Source: Rhynchonema sp. JSB1_4 (Eukaryota; Nematoda; Chromadorea; Monhysterida; Xyalidae). Taken from it: DNA of 64,000 nucleotides. Positions 38,601 to 60,518 of the stretch are shown one piece after another. The stretch is from contig JASAMV010002911.1 in the NCBI GenBank assembly GCA_030248065.1, positions 1 through 64,000 on the forward strand. The letters are read 5' to 3'. Both the position numbers and the translations under genes were made by a program. Numbering within the stretch: the first letter of the stretch is position 1; each line of letters starts with the position of its first letter. The notes under the pieces are model-generated. The model searched no databases, was not told the origin of the DNA, and saw only the letters and a list, made by a program, of their open reading frames with translations.

Positions 38601-41600
38601 TGAACGTATGGATTCTTAATTGACGTACATAGGTAGTGTTTTAGTGCGCTCGCTGGGTCGCCTGGGATACAGGGCTAGGAGAGTTCAGATTGCTCATTTG
38701 ACTACGGTAGTTCGTGTGATTTGATTTGCACCGCATACCGTGTACTTCGAGATGTGGCCTTTCCACGAACAACACGACAGAACCTGGCGCTAATGCAATC
38801 AGGGTTACCATAACCCTAGTGGTATCGTGTGTAGTACACGTGTTTACACAGTAGTGCACGCATGCATGCACATTTGAGTGCACATTGGTTGGCAATAGTG
38901 GCAAACAACATATTGCAGGAGCCCAGTCATCATTATTGGATTGCTATTATTCTCGATATACAACGAATTTTTATTGTTGTTTGGTTGATGTTTTCAATAT
39001 GTTCTATGTCACTCTCTCGATCCTGGTCTGCCTGCCTGCCTGCATGCGTACATATCTATACGTGTCCACAACTTGTGTGCTGTGTTAGTGACACCACGCG
39101 TGTGGCCATAGTCGAACGGACACGACATTAGAAACAGATCGAGCATGCATCACATCACTGCAATGGGAATGCATTATGATTATTATTACAGAGTCAATCG
39201 GGATGTATATCATAAACTCGCGTCATATCTGCGACCGCAGCACAAGGCCACATATATGTATGGACGTAGAATATGTTTGTCTGGGTTTGCGCGTCAAAAC
39301 AAGGTTGTTATCAGGTTGATTGCTCTACCTGTCGCTCTGATACGCCCTGCACGTTTTTTCGGATATGCACTTAGGGTCAGTACATAATCGCACAAAGTCG
39401 CCACGCCAAGTCTAGTCAACCGAAAGAGTTATTGCACGCTAATGTCATTATGGTGCCATAACGCGCCGATACCGTAATCCACGGGGTTGACTTGTGTTGT
39501 CGCAGCATGTGAAGGGCAGTTAAAACTACATAATCTCAAAACAAAGTTGAAACAACAAAATCCCCGCACACATACTTCATAGAAGAGAGCCTGTGTTGCA
39601 CACAGTTGCATACTGCGTAACCAGCAACAAACAGTGTACTCACATTTTGAATTAAGACGCAAACATGTAAATTACACCGCACCGCCCGCCCGTTGTGATG
39701 ACACGACACGCCGTGCAAGCAAAAACGACGCCGCGAGTATACCCACCACCGACTTAACACACGCATTTCTACCTATAGTTCAAACATGTTCAGCTCTGTT
39801 GCAGGCATGCAACTGTAAATGAGTGGCAGTTATGAACAGCTGCCGTTCTTAGAATAATGAGGCTATAGTTCGGTTGTGAAGATGAGAGCACCACAGTGTG
39901 CAATGGTGAGAGGCAGCTAGGTTTGGGATGATTGAGACCAGTAGTCGGTGTGTCACAAACATTTAGGAATTTCTTGTCGTATGTTCAGGTGGCTCCTAGC
40001 GTGTTCATCAGCGCTTTTTTGAAAGTCTTCGTGCACATGTGTTGTATGTCTTCAGGTTGTAATGCGTGTATGTAGCGACAACACACACGCATGTGGTCGT
40101 TTCTTTTAATGTTCATTCGCTTGTTAGGGCAAAATAGTTGACGGCGCTACCGTAACCCCGAGGAAGGGCAAATGTCGAACCTTACTTAGCATCGGACGTG
40201 GGAATGGTTATGTAGTGCACAGTAAGTGCAGCAATCCGCTCCTGAATGCTGCCAAAGCAAGTCATTGCATCAATGAAAAGCAGGATATACCCACAATATC
40301 TTGAAGCAATAATGGTAAACTAACAACCAAATCTCATGTCCGACTTTCGCTTTCATCTCCCACCGGCAGCGTGTGTTTAGTCGAAATGTGGTGGAGTGCA
40401 TGAACAACCAAACAAACGACATTATAATTTGGTTTTTATTCGCCCGCCCGCGATCCAATATGTTCGTAGGCAGTTTGACATGTCAATTCGATTCAAAAGC
40501 CGAGCAACCTTGACGCGCCAGCCAAAGAGAAGAGAACACGACTTTTTATGTGCTGCACCGCGGGACGACAAAGTCGAGTCGTTGATATGATGACGCGCCT
40601 ATGAACAGATTTGTTAGTGAATCCGGATTAACAAACGTAGTTTTGATGAATCTGCTCCGCACTAGATGTGAAGAAACTTCTGAACCGAGTTGGTGCACCG
40701 TGTTGTGGTTGCGTTTGAGCAAAGCAAGTTCATGTTCACGTTTGTACACGCCTGATGTTGTAATGCAGCGAGCCGGCGGAGTTTGTGTGTTTGCGCGTTT
40801 GTAATTTATATGCGCTATCAACACGGCACATTACACGTGCATGCTGTGTTGCTGTATGGACATCGACATGATATTATTATCACATTACACCAGTACAACT
40901 CAACTACTACTGTGTGGTGTTGTGTGCGGCAGCGGACTGGATGCTCATATGGGGGAACTTCGTAACCAAAAACAAACATCATCACACGCGCAAACGTCTG
41001 CACCTAAAAACTAACGTGTTTTCGGCCTCCAAAGACATTTGAGCGCATGTAAAGTCATTAACACGTCGTACTGTAAATGAACTTTCAATCGTTTTTATGG
41101 AAAACACATCAGTCGAGAATGCGTACCTGCCTACATTATGTGCGTGCGGCACCACAACCGACGATAAATAAACCATCAAGCTTCGTACATTTTACATGTA
41201 TACGTTTGTGATGCTGTGGCGGAACTTTTTCGTGCAAAATCATTAAACGTTTGGGGTTACGGTATTGCACTCTTCAGCATTTAATTTACACGATCTGTCT
41301 GTACTCAAGACTTTCTGAGACAAACTGAGCTGATCAGCGACAGATATACATACCAACGTTTGAAGTTTGTTTCTTTGCTGAACACTTCCTCGCACTCATT
41401 GCCAGCTGACTCACTTGTAAGCCGTCCCACATTATGTAACTGTGCTTCTCTCACTATTTGCCAGAACTCAACTGGAATGTTGTCGCTCAGATCTAACCAA
41501 ACACGACACAATGCCAGTTTTGAAGGGCCATATTTCAATCTCAAATCCGAATATATCACTCCGGTAGATTTATATTAGCTGAAGCAAGCAATCAGCTTTC

Positions 41601-42572
41601 TGCACGTGTGCGCTTGTCTAAATAACGGGTTTTGTTGTTAAAAGCACCAACGGCACGTACTGCACATACACGTGTTGTCAGCAACATGTAATCGAGAGAA
41701 ATCATTTCATTCCAAGCCGAGATGCCCGGGAGCCAGACCAGTTGCAATTACTTTTCACGACCAGCCAGCAGCACCTACATTTACGTATGTAGGTTCGAGC
41801 TTGATCCGCTAACACATGTTGTGTTTGTAATAGCCATGTTTGGACGGATTCGGATATGTAGTAAATGTTATGTTCATCTGATGAGCTTTCCAATGGGCAA
41901 GGGACATACCGCTTTTACAAAACTGCTGTCTGACTGTACAAATATATAGCTGCAGGGCATGCAGCACATATCTTGTGATGGAATGGGGCTGGAGACCTTT
42001 TCTCATCACTGCGAATGACTGTCGGTTACTGTGGGAGCGCAATGGACTACGGTAGGCTAAATTGAACAAACTGAAACCACATTGTTCCAAATGAAGTGAC
42101 GACATTGCTGTCATACCATGATGAGCGAATGTTGCTGTCTGATGTGACTCGTCGCTCAAACATATCAAATACAAACGCTGCTTTTCCTTTCGAAATTGTG
42201 TGAAAATCGAAACTATACGGATGTGCGTGTGTTGCGTTATCGCATACACCAATGTCAAAACAAGTTGACTCAACAAGCCAAACGACAGCAGCTGCTACAC
42301 TTTTTGTAGATTCGGTTACCAACCAGAATCGTGTTGTGACGATGACATATGAGCCCATGTGGCGCAGTGCTAAACGACATTCGTGACAGCAGCCGAGCAG
42401 TTGTAGATAATAATATACGTCTGCAAAGCAATTGTTTCGCTTGGTTGCGACAAATGTTCAACGCTGTAACACTTCTATCTTTTCAGTTGCTACGTCAACG
42501 CCCAAAACGACGGGGGAAGTGCGTCCGGCAGTCAACGGTACGAGTCCAGAATCGAAGAGTAGTGAGCCCTAA
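32623..42572 (+). CDS. Irx: Iroquois-class TALE homeobox transcription factor (5' end not resolved)
   Basis: Supported exons, all in phase: 32623-32763, 32921-33088, 33533-33790, 35738-35930, 36004-36681, 42487-42572. They give 507 residues and lack the N-terminus. The homeodomain begins near visible residue 145 with [10 protein letters not shown], carries the TALE loop [12 protein letters not shown], and ends [20 protein letters not shown], which is diagnostic for Iroquois. It is split by an intron exactly between LTQ and VSTW. An acidic stretch follows, then [11 protein letters not shown] (about 321-331), a conserved Irx motif, and a Pro/Ala/Met-rich C-terminal region. The last exon (28 codons with stop) lies 5.8 kb downstream but joins in phase. 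Irx proteins are nuclear regulators that pattern neural and other tissues. AATAAA at 42741-42746 fits a poly(A) signal. Introns and flanks are large and rich in TACGGTA words, unlike the compact housekeeping genes. Confidence 0.9.
33180..33525 (-). mobile_element. hAT-like element (CAGTGGTGTCGTTA family) abutting an Irx splice acceptor
   Basis: Ends CAGGTGTGTCGTTG and CAACGACACGACTG are inverted repeats. Relative to the copy at 62006-62414 it is inverted; both share runs such as GGGGTTAC, CTGGTATGGGGTATGG and GGGCTGGGTA. Flanking octamers are gttccatg (33172-33179) and gttgcagg (33526-33533), 6 of 8 identical. The right octamer contains the splice acceptor TTGCAG of the homeobox exon starting at 33533. 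Confidence 0.8.
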
Positions 42573-42740
42573 AGGTGGGCCGTTCACAAAATGCTAAACA
42601 CTTAATCCACACACAGCCGCTGTAGTGAGCATGTCTTGTCCCCGCCGGAAACCTCTTAATCCTTGCTTTCGCATGAGTTTGTTGTTATACAGGGTTGTAA
42701 CATGTTGTGTACATAGTAATCAATTTTATTGAAGCACAAA

Positions 42741-42746
42741 AATAAA
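42741..42746 (+). promoter_or_regulatory. Probable poly(A) signal of Irx
   Basis: AATAAA 169 bases after the Irx stop codon. A second AATAAA lies near 43356 and could serve a longer transcript. Confidence 0.4.
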
Positions 42747-44845
42747 AACCGTACACTAGAACATTAGCATTCGTGATAACGTTGTTATCTTTCATGAACA
42801 AGGTTCGGCTTTTCGTCGTTGTGCGTTGCGTGGTTTGCATGGTTTCTTTGCGAAATTAATTTGATGTGCAGGTACTTGAAAATCAAAGCATAAAGCTTGT
42901 ACTAAGCTCTTCTGTGTAAGCTGACCACCTACATTAGCTGTGTGAACAATGATTCTTTAACTTATTTGTTATAAATGATTGTATTTCGTTTGCGATTTGC
43001 ACGATGTTTTCGTCCCTTTGTGATGGTGTTTAAATAGTTTTATTTTTGCTACTCGATTCGCAGCACCTTTAAATCCAAGGGAATACTCGTTCATTTTGTA
43101 TAGAATGTCAACTGAATATTTTGTGTGAAGCGCTGCTGTCTCACCGATTCTGCGCTTATGGTTCCCTCACAAATTATACGTGGTATATGCATTTTACTGA
43201 CTAATGATTATATGATATGAAAGATTCTGGTGTCAGTCAAAATATCTAGCTAAATTTATGAAATTGTATTTGTCAGTTCCCTAATCTTACCGTTTACAAT
43301 CGTAATCATGCTTGAAAATTTGATGTGCACTAAGCTATGTACTAGAAGTATTTGGAATAAATGCGCTCGCTCAACGGTTATTCGTGTAAATGCGATTTGA
43401 CTTCACAATGGAGACACAATGATAATGGATACACAACTGACATGTACACAAGCTGGGCAAAGCTCGCATAACACAAGGCATAAAGGCCGTACGCCCCTGT
43501 ACGCCAACGCATTACAGTAACTCTCTTTTGTGATCATGTGAAATTAGCAAGTCGACATCGCATGTACAACAGTATTTGTGTATTCTTGCTTTTGTGTAAC
43601 CATGAGGCGGCTGTCCAAACAGTGAACTGAAATACACTCGCGTCACCGAGCGGCATACGGTATCTTTCCAACAAGTATATACTGTAGCGCAACAAAAACA
43701 CAGCTCATTTACAATAGCAACACACGAGCAGCTAGTTTTTTTCTGCCAATGACCGGATTTTTGTCGTGCTCAGTATTCGACACGGTATAGTGAGACTCTT
43801 TTGTTGAAAAGCCAATGCCGCCACCGCCCTAAGTACTGTAATGTTCAACATCTTATTTATTACCAAGCAGTCTATAAACGAATGTACACAGACTAAATCA
43901 ATTGCAATCTTTCATTTTGATCAACGTAAACCTAATACAAAAATTGTGAGGCATTGTTAAAACACAGCGTCCAAGGATGTTCGAGGAATTTCCGTTACCA
44001 GTATTGTTGTCTCAATTGCGGCAGCACGGATTAACTATACACAAGTGCGTCACCCAAATAGCAAAGTTTGCGAACAACGATGTAAACTCGGGCTGTACGT
44101 ACCAGGGTACTTATATGACCCCAAGTAGCGGCTCCGTGTCTTTGTGACATGTATACCTGTGTGCACTTGCTCGGCTACCAATACTATTGCACGCCAACAC
44201 GTTGTTCAGCTACGGTTGTCGTGGGACCAGATTAGCGATGTCGCTTCACATATTCAAGCACCGTAACCTCCAGTCGCTCCCACAGCACTTGTACGGGATG
44301 TTTTCGTTGGCATACCATTGCTGAGCTGTATAACCGGCTTTTGTTTGCGCAACTCTCAATCAACTCGAGAATTAGGCAGTTAAACATACTTATGGCTGGT
44401 TACCGCGCTCTCTGACAGCAATAACGACGCGTTTTTAGATCTGATCGAAGACAACGCCTCGGACCAAGCTCTAGAATTTGGGAAAGCTTTTGTGCCGTAG
44501 ATTGTCCGACATTCGGCTATTTCGTTTTGTGCACAAACGCAAGCACCGCCAACTGTAAGCTGAACGGTAAACTGCCGGTGGTCGGCTTCAACAAGGGGCA
44601 GCAATAATGTGTTTTACATGTTACAATTGTGCACCACAGTATGAGCAGCACACTGTGTTGACAGCACTTAGCTTCGTGTAAGTATACACTCGCATTCACT
44701 GAGGCATTCATCAGACATTGTATCCCTTTTGTCATGTTGTGGGCGCGGTCACTGAAGGAGACCAATGTAATTCGGATTAATAAGTTGGGAGTAAAGGTCT
44801 GAACTGCGGAGATTACATTTTGCTAAATGGGGTGCTTAAACGTTC

Positions 44846-44985
44846 ATGGCCCAAATTCTCGAAAGCGGCTTGCGCGAGCAGCAGTGTTCAACGCACGCAC
44901 CGAGGTGGAGAGCGTCAGATATATCAAATACACTGTCGGGCAACCGCCCCAGGTGGCCATAGCGCTTTCGAGAAATTGGGCCCAT
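44846..44985. mobile_element. Inverted-repeat element, ATTGGGCC-AATTCTCGAA family, copy 2
   Basis: Ends ATGGCCCAAATTCTCGAAAG and CTTTCGAGAAATTGGGCCCAT are inverted repeats around a 100-base centre. It shares the CTCGAA and GCTTGCGCG blocks with 17190-17476. Confidence 0.55.
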
Positions 44986-47900
44986 GTTATAGCTAATGAT
45001 TTTGCCTGTCATTAGCAGCAACCATTGATGGTAATGTTGTGCACAAGGTTGAATTTGACTGCTTTAACACCCGTTATATAATGGAAGATTTTGTCACAGT
45101 AAAGCTCTTAAAAGCTTGAAAGTGACATATTTCGCACTTGAATCGTGTGGGTTGAGTTTGAAAGCAGCAGCAAATAATGCCACCGGTGACTATAACACAC
45201 GGTCCAGCGCTTTCGTTTTGTGTGGGAAAAGCGCGTTTAAATTGACATCGGTTTGCCATGTTTAACAACATGACGGTACATGCCTGTGGGCGCAGTGACA
45301 TGGCGCAGGTCTTTTCAATTCCGAAACAGTGTGCATAATGTGGTGTCTGTTTGTGTAGTTTGTGAGCGTAATTCACTCAAACTTAAACTGCGACAAGAAA
45401 TTTCAATAATCATAGACTCACAACAAGATAATTGCGAACAACCCAACCGAATAAAGGTGCCACCGGTGCCTGAAAGTCTATTCGTTCTCAAGTAAACGGA
45501 TTGTCACAAGTTCACTTCGGACGGAGTGCGATTGCATTACACGAGTCAGCAAATACGAAGCAATATTTCGATTCCGGCCACAGGCTGCTTTATGTGAGCT
45601 GGGCACACATTGATTACGATTTGTGAAACGAGCCGCAAGCACTAATGGAACACTGATAAAGCGGATATTAGCTCACTCCATGCTCGCTCAAGCCAAGGAG
45701 GAGGGGCCGAACAAACGGACAGCACCACAGATTAGTGGGGTGATATACGGCCACACCAACAGTTCAATATGCAGCGTGCCGCGGCACGAACTAGCAAACC
45801 GCCGCGGTCAAAAGCCGAATAGAATATCATGGAAAACCTGCTCCATGCAAGCTTCGTTGATGAACCCGTGCGTTTTGAAGATAGCGGCAGTCAATCACGA
45901 AAAAAGGAAATGAGCAGTACACGTGTTGGAACAACCAAAACATGCGGATGGTAGGGGCAGGGCTTCGATTTCAATTTCGATAGGGTCATACGATACCACC
46001 GGAAGCACCGGTCTGTATGTATGTACATGCACGCTCGTACACGTGCATCAATGCTCATGGTACACAAAGAATAGAAATCCAGGATTCTGAGCAGAGCATC
46101 ATGTCCCCTTCCCCGACTGCAGTTGGAGGTTCAGGTTTGCAGCTTCAAAACGAGAATCAAACCCGTCGGCAAATCTGCGAGTACAATCTGCGAGACTCAA
46201 CTGCGCACAAGTAGAATATTGCGCGGAGCATCTGACACAGACATTGTGTATGATTATCAGTAACATGCCTATCATTACGCGGCCGGTCTAGTTTATAAAT
46301 GACCCTAAACATACCGTATACCCGAGTCTGTTTGACTCGAGCAAGCAGCTGGTCTAATTTCCGTCGCACAGATAAGCCTCGTCCAACCATGCACATTAGA
46401 AAACAAACAAAAACATATGCTTCCATGTACAACAAACTGATTCTCAGACGGGGTACGGTATGAAATTGGTACCTTTGGTGCGTCTGGTGCGCAAATTTGG
46501 TTCTCATGAGGTGGCCAGTATTCTGACAAAACCATTTCAACACTTCACTTTCATGATAGTTGCAGCAGATCATGTGGATGACAATGCGACAAGGTTCAAA
46601 GCCAACTCTCAGTTATGTGTTCTCAGCAGCAGCGAGCTCTGCGGTCAATCGCGCAGTATACGGTACATACCGCGTATCATTCAGAATGCGGCCCAACGGG
46701 CACAGAGCACCGACACAATTTTCAAATATTTTTGTGCAAAAAGATATGCATATTTATCTTGTTTCACACGCGTGTACAATCAGTCATTTATTGCGGGTCG
46801 TCCTGAATGTGAGTATCGACACTTGATCGAATGTATAGGTAGTCCTCAGCATAATCTGGTACAAAACTTAGATGCCGTGTTCCGATGAATGCCCATCATT
46901 TGTGTCCTCTGTAACCCAGTCGTGGCGATCCGATCTCGCCAGACAGATACCGCTGTAATCCTCTCGAGAGACCATCAAACGCAATAGGAACCGCAAGTAC
47001 CGGTTGTCACCAGAAAACCACTATCATTAATAATAACCGCACATGCAAGCGTACATGTGTTGCTGTGTTTGCTGTGAACCGTCTGGCGCGTTTGTTTGGC
47101 GCAAGACGTTTGAGGTAACGGTTTCCATGTAGAACCACATACACAATCACCGACAAACGCAAGATTGGCTTATAAAAGCACCGTAACGTAACAATATGGG
47201 AGCCTCAGCTCAGCACTTGCTCCATTTTTAAACCGCCAAATGTCATTGTTTGTGTGCGCAAGCCACCGCGAACAGAACAAATTGTCCCGCAAGGAGTTGA
47301 GTATTTGACTCGATGCGTGCCGTGTTCTCAACCAAAAGTCCGACCAGTCACCAGAGGGCAATTTAGCATTCGATGAAAACGGTCAACAAGTTGCTCACAC
47401 ATGCTGTATCTGGTAGACTACGGTAGCAGTTCATTGGCATCTGAGTTTTTTGGTTTCAGAAGTTCACGAAACTGGAAACTGGTGTCTGAAGAAAATTGGT
47501 TGAGACAATAAGGATACTACAAACCCACGTGTGGCTGACGGATATGAAGAATAGCCTCTGCTGACGAACAAAAACAAATAAACCAAAAGCAATAGCACAA
47601 CCAGTACCCAAACTGCGCCATCACACTCTTATCCGCCACACTAGTGACGGCCTTAATGTGGAACAAGCGACGTCTTACTATGGTCCGTGTTCTTGGCCAT
47701 AAATTTGATGCCGCTGTAAACAAAAGGTGTGGCCGCCATTAGACAAAAGAACAAGCGCCGTAATGTTCGGTCTTTTACATACTATCCGTTTCGGGCCGCA
47801 TCTTGACGTGTGGTTTGAATATACATATGTACCTATGTACTGGTATATACAGGCATAAGCACGATCCCGAAACAAAGATGAAACAGTAGGTTTCTTGAAG

Positions 47901-50543
47901 AGGCGCTACAAAACAGAAGTTTGGCTAGCCAGCTAGCGACGATCATTTACGCCTTACGGTTATGGTACAAATGACACATGCGTTGTTCGTCGTCAACGTG
48001 CCGTGTTGTAAGCATTCTGCACAACCGCAGTATCTTTTGTTCATCGGACACGGTCAGAATCTGTGTGCTGTTCGTGTATTTTCGATCACAGTCCTCACTT
48101 AGGACGTAACCAATCAGTGCCACAAAAGCGCGTGAAAAGTCACCCGTCGTTTTATGGCGCCTGAGCAACGAAGCGCTGGGGACGGTCGTAAGCGCGATAA
48201 TGAATTGTAACAACTGTTTGCCCATTATAGCTGGCATTTGCTTACACAAACTTGTTATTCGCTGTAAACGAGCGGCCATTTAGCTCGTCGCACCAACTTA
48301 CACGCGGCACGCACACACGGCCATATTTCTTCGTACTTATGTGTGTTCCACAACAACATCAACACGCAGCTGAGCAGCTCAACAGTTGTCGTTGACTTGA
48401 CTTTCGGTTACGGTAACCGGCCAAGTTGTGCTGTAAACGGATGATGGAGCTGTAGGTCGACGGGAGTTCGTAAAAGCGCGCGCAACACCGATGGGCCGCA
48501 CTAAATTATCTCGGTTCAGGTCTCGCAGTGTACGCGCATGTCCGACATAAGCATTGGTGTACGGCGTCAGGTGGCGTGCACGAAACGATGCAGGACGCAC
48601 CAGAATGTGGGACAAAAAACAAACCGCTGTGTGGTGTTCTTAGGATGCCCCTTTGAACGCAACCACTCTTGAATGGAAAATCACTCGTTGGACAGGATAA
48701 CCACGTGAGAATTTGTACCGCATCAACTTTCTCAACAACTGGTACTCGTGTACCTTCGAGGGTGCGCAGAAGATTGATGAGGCTTGAAACAATTTGCCAA
48801 CACAACAGAGTGGGGAACGCAATGAAACGGGGGTCGCAACAGGGTTACAAGGAATCAAGACAACACGAAAACGAGACGGGCAACTGCAAGATAAAATGCA
48901 TTGTTTGTATTGCAGTAATCGACATGGATCGCTGGACCGATAATTGCGAAGATTCCACTCACATCCATAGACTAGGCAGATTGATAGACTAGACAGATTG
49001 CTGTCCATGACCCCACATCGCATCACTGTATTATGGCCATGTACGTACGTTTTTATTTGAGACACTTTATTACTCTATTGCTTCTTTGCTCACAAGACTG
49101 CTGAACTGCTGAGTGCCTGGCCAACAAATCGCAATTCTAATGTTTGCGTATTTATGTACGAACAAAACGAAATCATGCATCACAAACGGCAACCACGCGA
49201 ACATCATGCCAACCATGCGCCATTATTAAAGTGATTCAACTCATGCATGTTTGTCGTCTGCGCCATTTTATTGTTTCCAAGTGCCGCTGTGACACGGAGA
49301 GGACGTGAAATTGAAAACGGGCTATAATTTCGTGTGCTTACGTCGATACCTACTTATCGCTAAGACCTTTTTGCTTTGCGCGAGTTCTTGCCCATCAACC
49401 GGGCCTATTCTTGCTTGCTGTTTCATACTGTAGCCGCGTAATGTGATACGTCTTGTGGCTAACGGGGCTAATAATGCAGCATGCAGCAACATTGTGTAGA
49501 CATGGCGTTTTATCTAAAGTGTTATTTGGTTGCTGGGCCAAATGGAATTTGCTTCGGTTTCGTCCATTTGGCCCGCTTGTGGTTGGACACCTAAACCACG
49601 TGAACACCAGACACCGACACGTGAGCCCCGTATCACGCAGTGCACGCCATGAAGCAACGTTGAGACACGCTGCCTCATGTGGCGCTGCGTTGGTGATGTA
49701 CCACCAGTCCTGTCCAACACAAAATCGCCCCAACTACTCACGAAAGCGCCTTTCAAGCGCGGACCAACCAGAAAAACAGCAGTAATGCTAAACGGAAACA
49801 CATGATATTAACAAGAATGATTATTGTAGAGACAACCAGCGAGACACACACACGTACCTTCTGCTGTGTTTCCATTCCATGTTCAGCGTTGCGCAAGTGC
49901 TCGCAAGGATTACGGTAAGTGGACAGTGACGTGGGTGGGATAGCGGACGGTTAGGTTACGGTGGGAAGGAAACTGAAGTTTGGGAGCGGTTAGGACTTTG
50001 AAAAGGACAACACAGACAGGGAAAGAGAGAGAAACAGAAAAGACACAAAGGGCAGATACCACAGCACACACGACGTGCAACCAAATGGACAATTGGCAAG
50101 GCAACACGAAAAAAAGTATTCCACAATATGTTTTAACTGCAACAATACACCTTTATTTACCAACTCCGTAATAATCGAAATATTTTAAAGTCAACAAGCA
50201 GAAACAAGAAGCGTAACAACAAGAGCAACACCTTGGGAACAAACAACTTGGGGCATAAAACTCGAAAAGCTGAGAAAACGGTGCACTGGGAATAAACTTC
50301 GCAACCACAAGTTAGAGTAATAACAGTAAACCTCACGTGATTGTGAAACGGAGAAACACCAGAACAAGTAAGCAGAAACTGTCAGATCACAGACTGTGCT
50401 CGATCGGGTGAAGCATGTATATGAATAACAAACATCGTATACTTTTCCAATCCAAGGAGTTTAACAAAAGCGAGAGTGAACTGTGGATCTTCACAGGCAC
50501 ACTGTCACAAAATAATGTCCTATTCTCGTCAACCTAACATTGC

Positions 50544-59768
<9,225 letters not shown>

Positions 59769-60518
59769 TTTGCGTGCGAAATCGGTGCACTTTGTTGGAA
59801 TGATAGTAGGTGATCGATTGAATCGGATCAGAGATCGCAATACAAGGTTTACCATAAATGGCCTGAAGAGGGCACCACTTCGGCGAGTGGATTGGAATTG
59901 AATGAGAAAGCTTTTGACAATGGCACAATATAAGAACACACACACACACACACACACACGCACAGCAACATAGCAGACAAAGTAAACAAACACATTACCA
60001 AGCGCTAAAAGATCTTGCATCAGCCACACACTTGCGTGAAACACAGAAACAGAGTACCGCATTGGGAAACTCTTGGAGGAGAGAACAACCTCTGTGACAT
60101 TGCCACAAAATAGCACAAAAATTGTAATCGTTTTGAATAATTTTATTCAAATTTTCAACAACAACAGTTTCTGTGATAACAATTTCATCACTAGGCATGG
60201 GCTCAGACAAGCAACAAACACCCGCTCTCACCAGAAATATGTGAATTTCCAACAATAATTTTCTCAAGACAGCTGGTCAACTAACAGTAACTGTCTAAAC
60301 GGGCAAATAACAATTTCGACAAGAAAAGAAACCAAAGTCAACAAAATTTCAGCAAAAATATACACAACAGGCAAAAATGCAACAACGATGTTTTGCCAGT
60401 ATTTTGGTTGTCGACATATCTGACACGAAAACACACAAAGTCACGAGAAATGGCAGCAAACTACAATCGAGATACTACGGACAGGAAGATAGAAGGAATT
60501 TAACAGGAAACCAAAACC
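59769..60518. other. Spacer: AARS1 promoter and NOP58 3' flank
   Basis: 750 bases between the NOP58 stop and the AARS1 start, both on minus. Contains the (AC)n tract and a minus-strand AATAAA (60142-60147), a fitting NOP58 poly(A) signal. The AARS1 promoter must lie here. Confidence 0.55.
59935..59959. repeat. (AC)n microsatellite
   Basis: About twelve AC units, 170 bases upstream of the AARS1 start codon. Confidence 0.85.

Larger units (their letters stand above)
17832..49917. promoter_or_regulatory. Zone of dispersed TACGGTA/TACCGTA words across the Sowah-Irx block
   Basis: About 25 copies of the heptamer were located by eye, e.g. at 17832, 19936, 21035, 21984, 22598, 26337, 26479, 29690, 30620, 30933, 33932, 34926, 37825, 38703, 39470, 40148, 41258, 42048, 43656, 46312, 46454, 46659, 47419, 48419 and 49911. 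All those listed lie in introns or intergenic DNA. Many extend to YTACGGTAR. Equal base use would give about 4 in this 32 kb. Only two (9934, 16789) were seen elsewhere. Probably a protein-binding site; its identity is unknown. Confidence 0.5.
42573..50543. other. Gene desert downstream of Irx
   Basis: Eight kilobases with no supported gene. It holds the Irx 3' untranslated region (AATAAA at 42741), one inverted-repeat element (44846-44985) and seven TACGGTA words. The far end contains the 3' region of the alanyl-tRNA synthetase gene; a minus-strand AATAAA lies near 50155. Open frames up to about 140 codons occur but look random. Confidence 0.6.
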
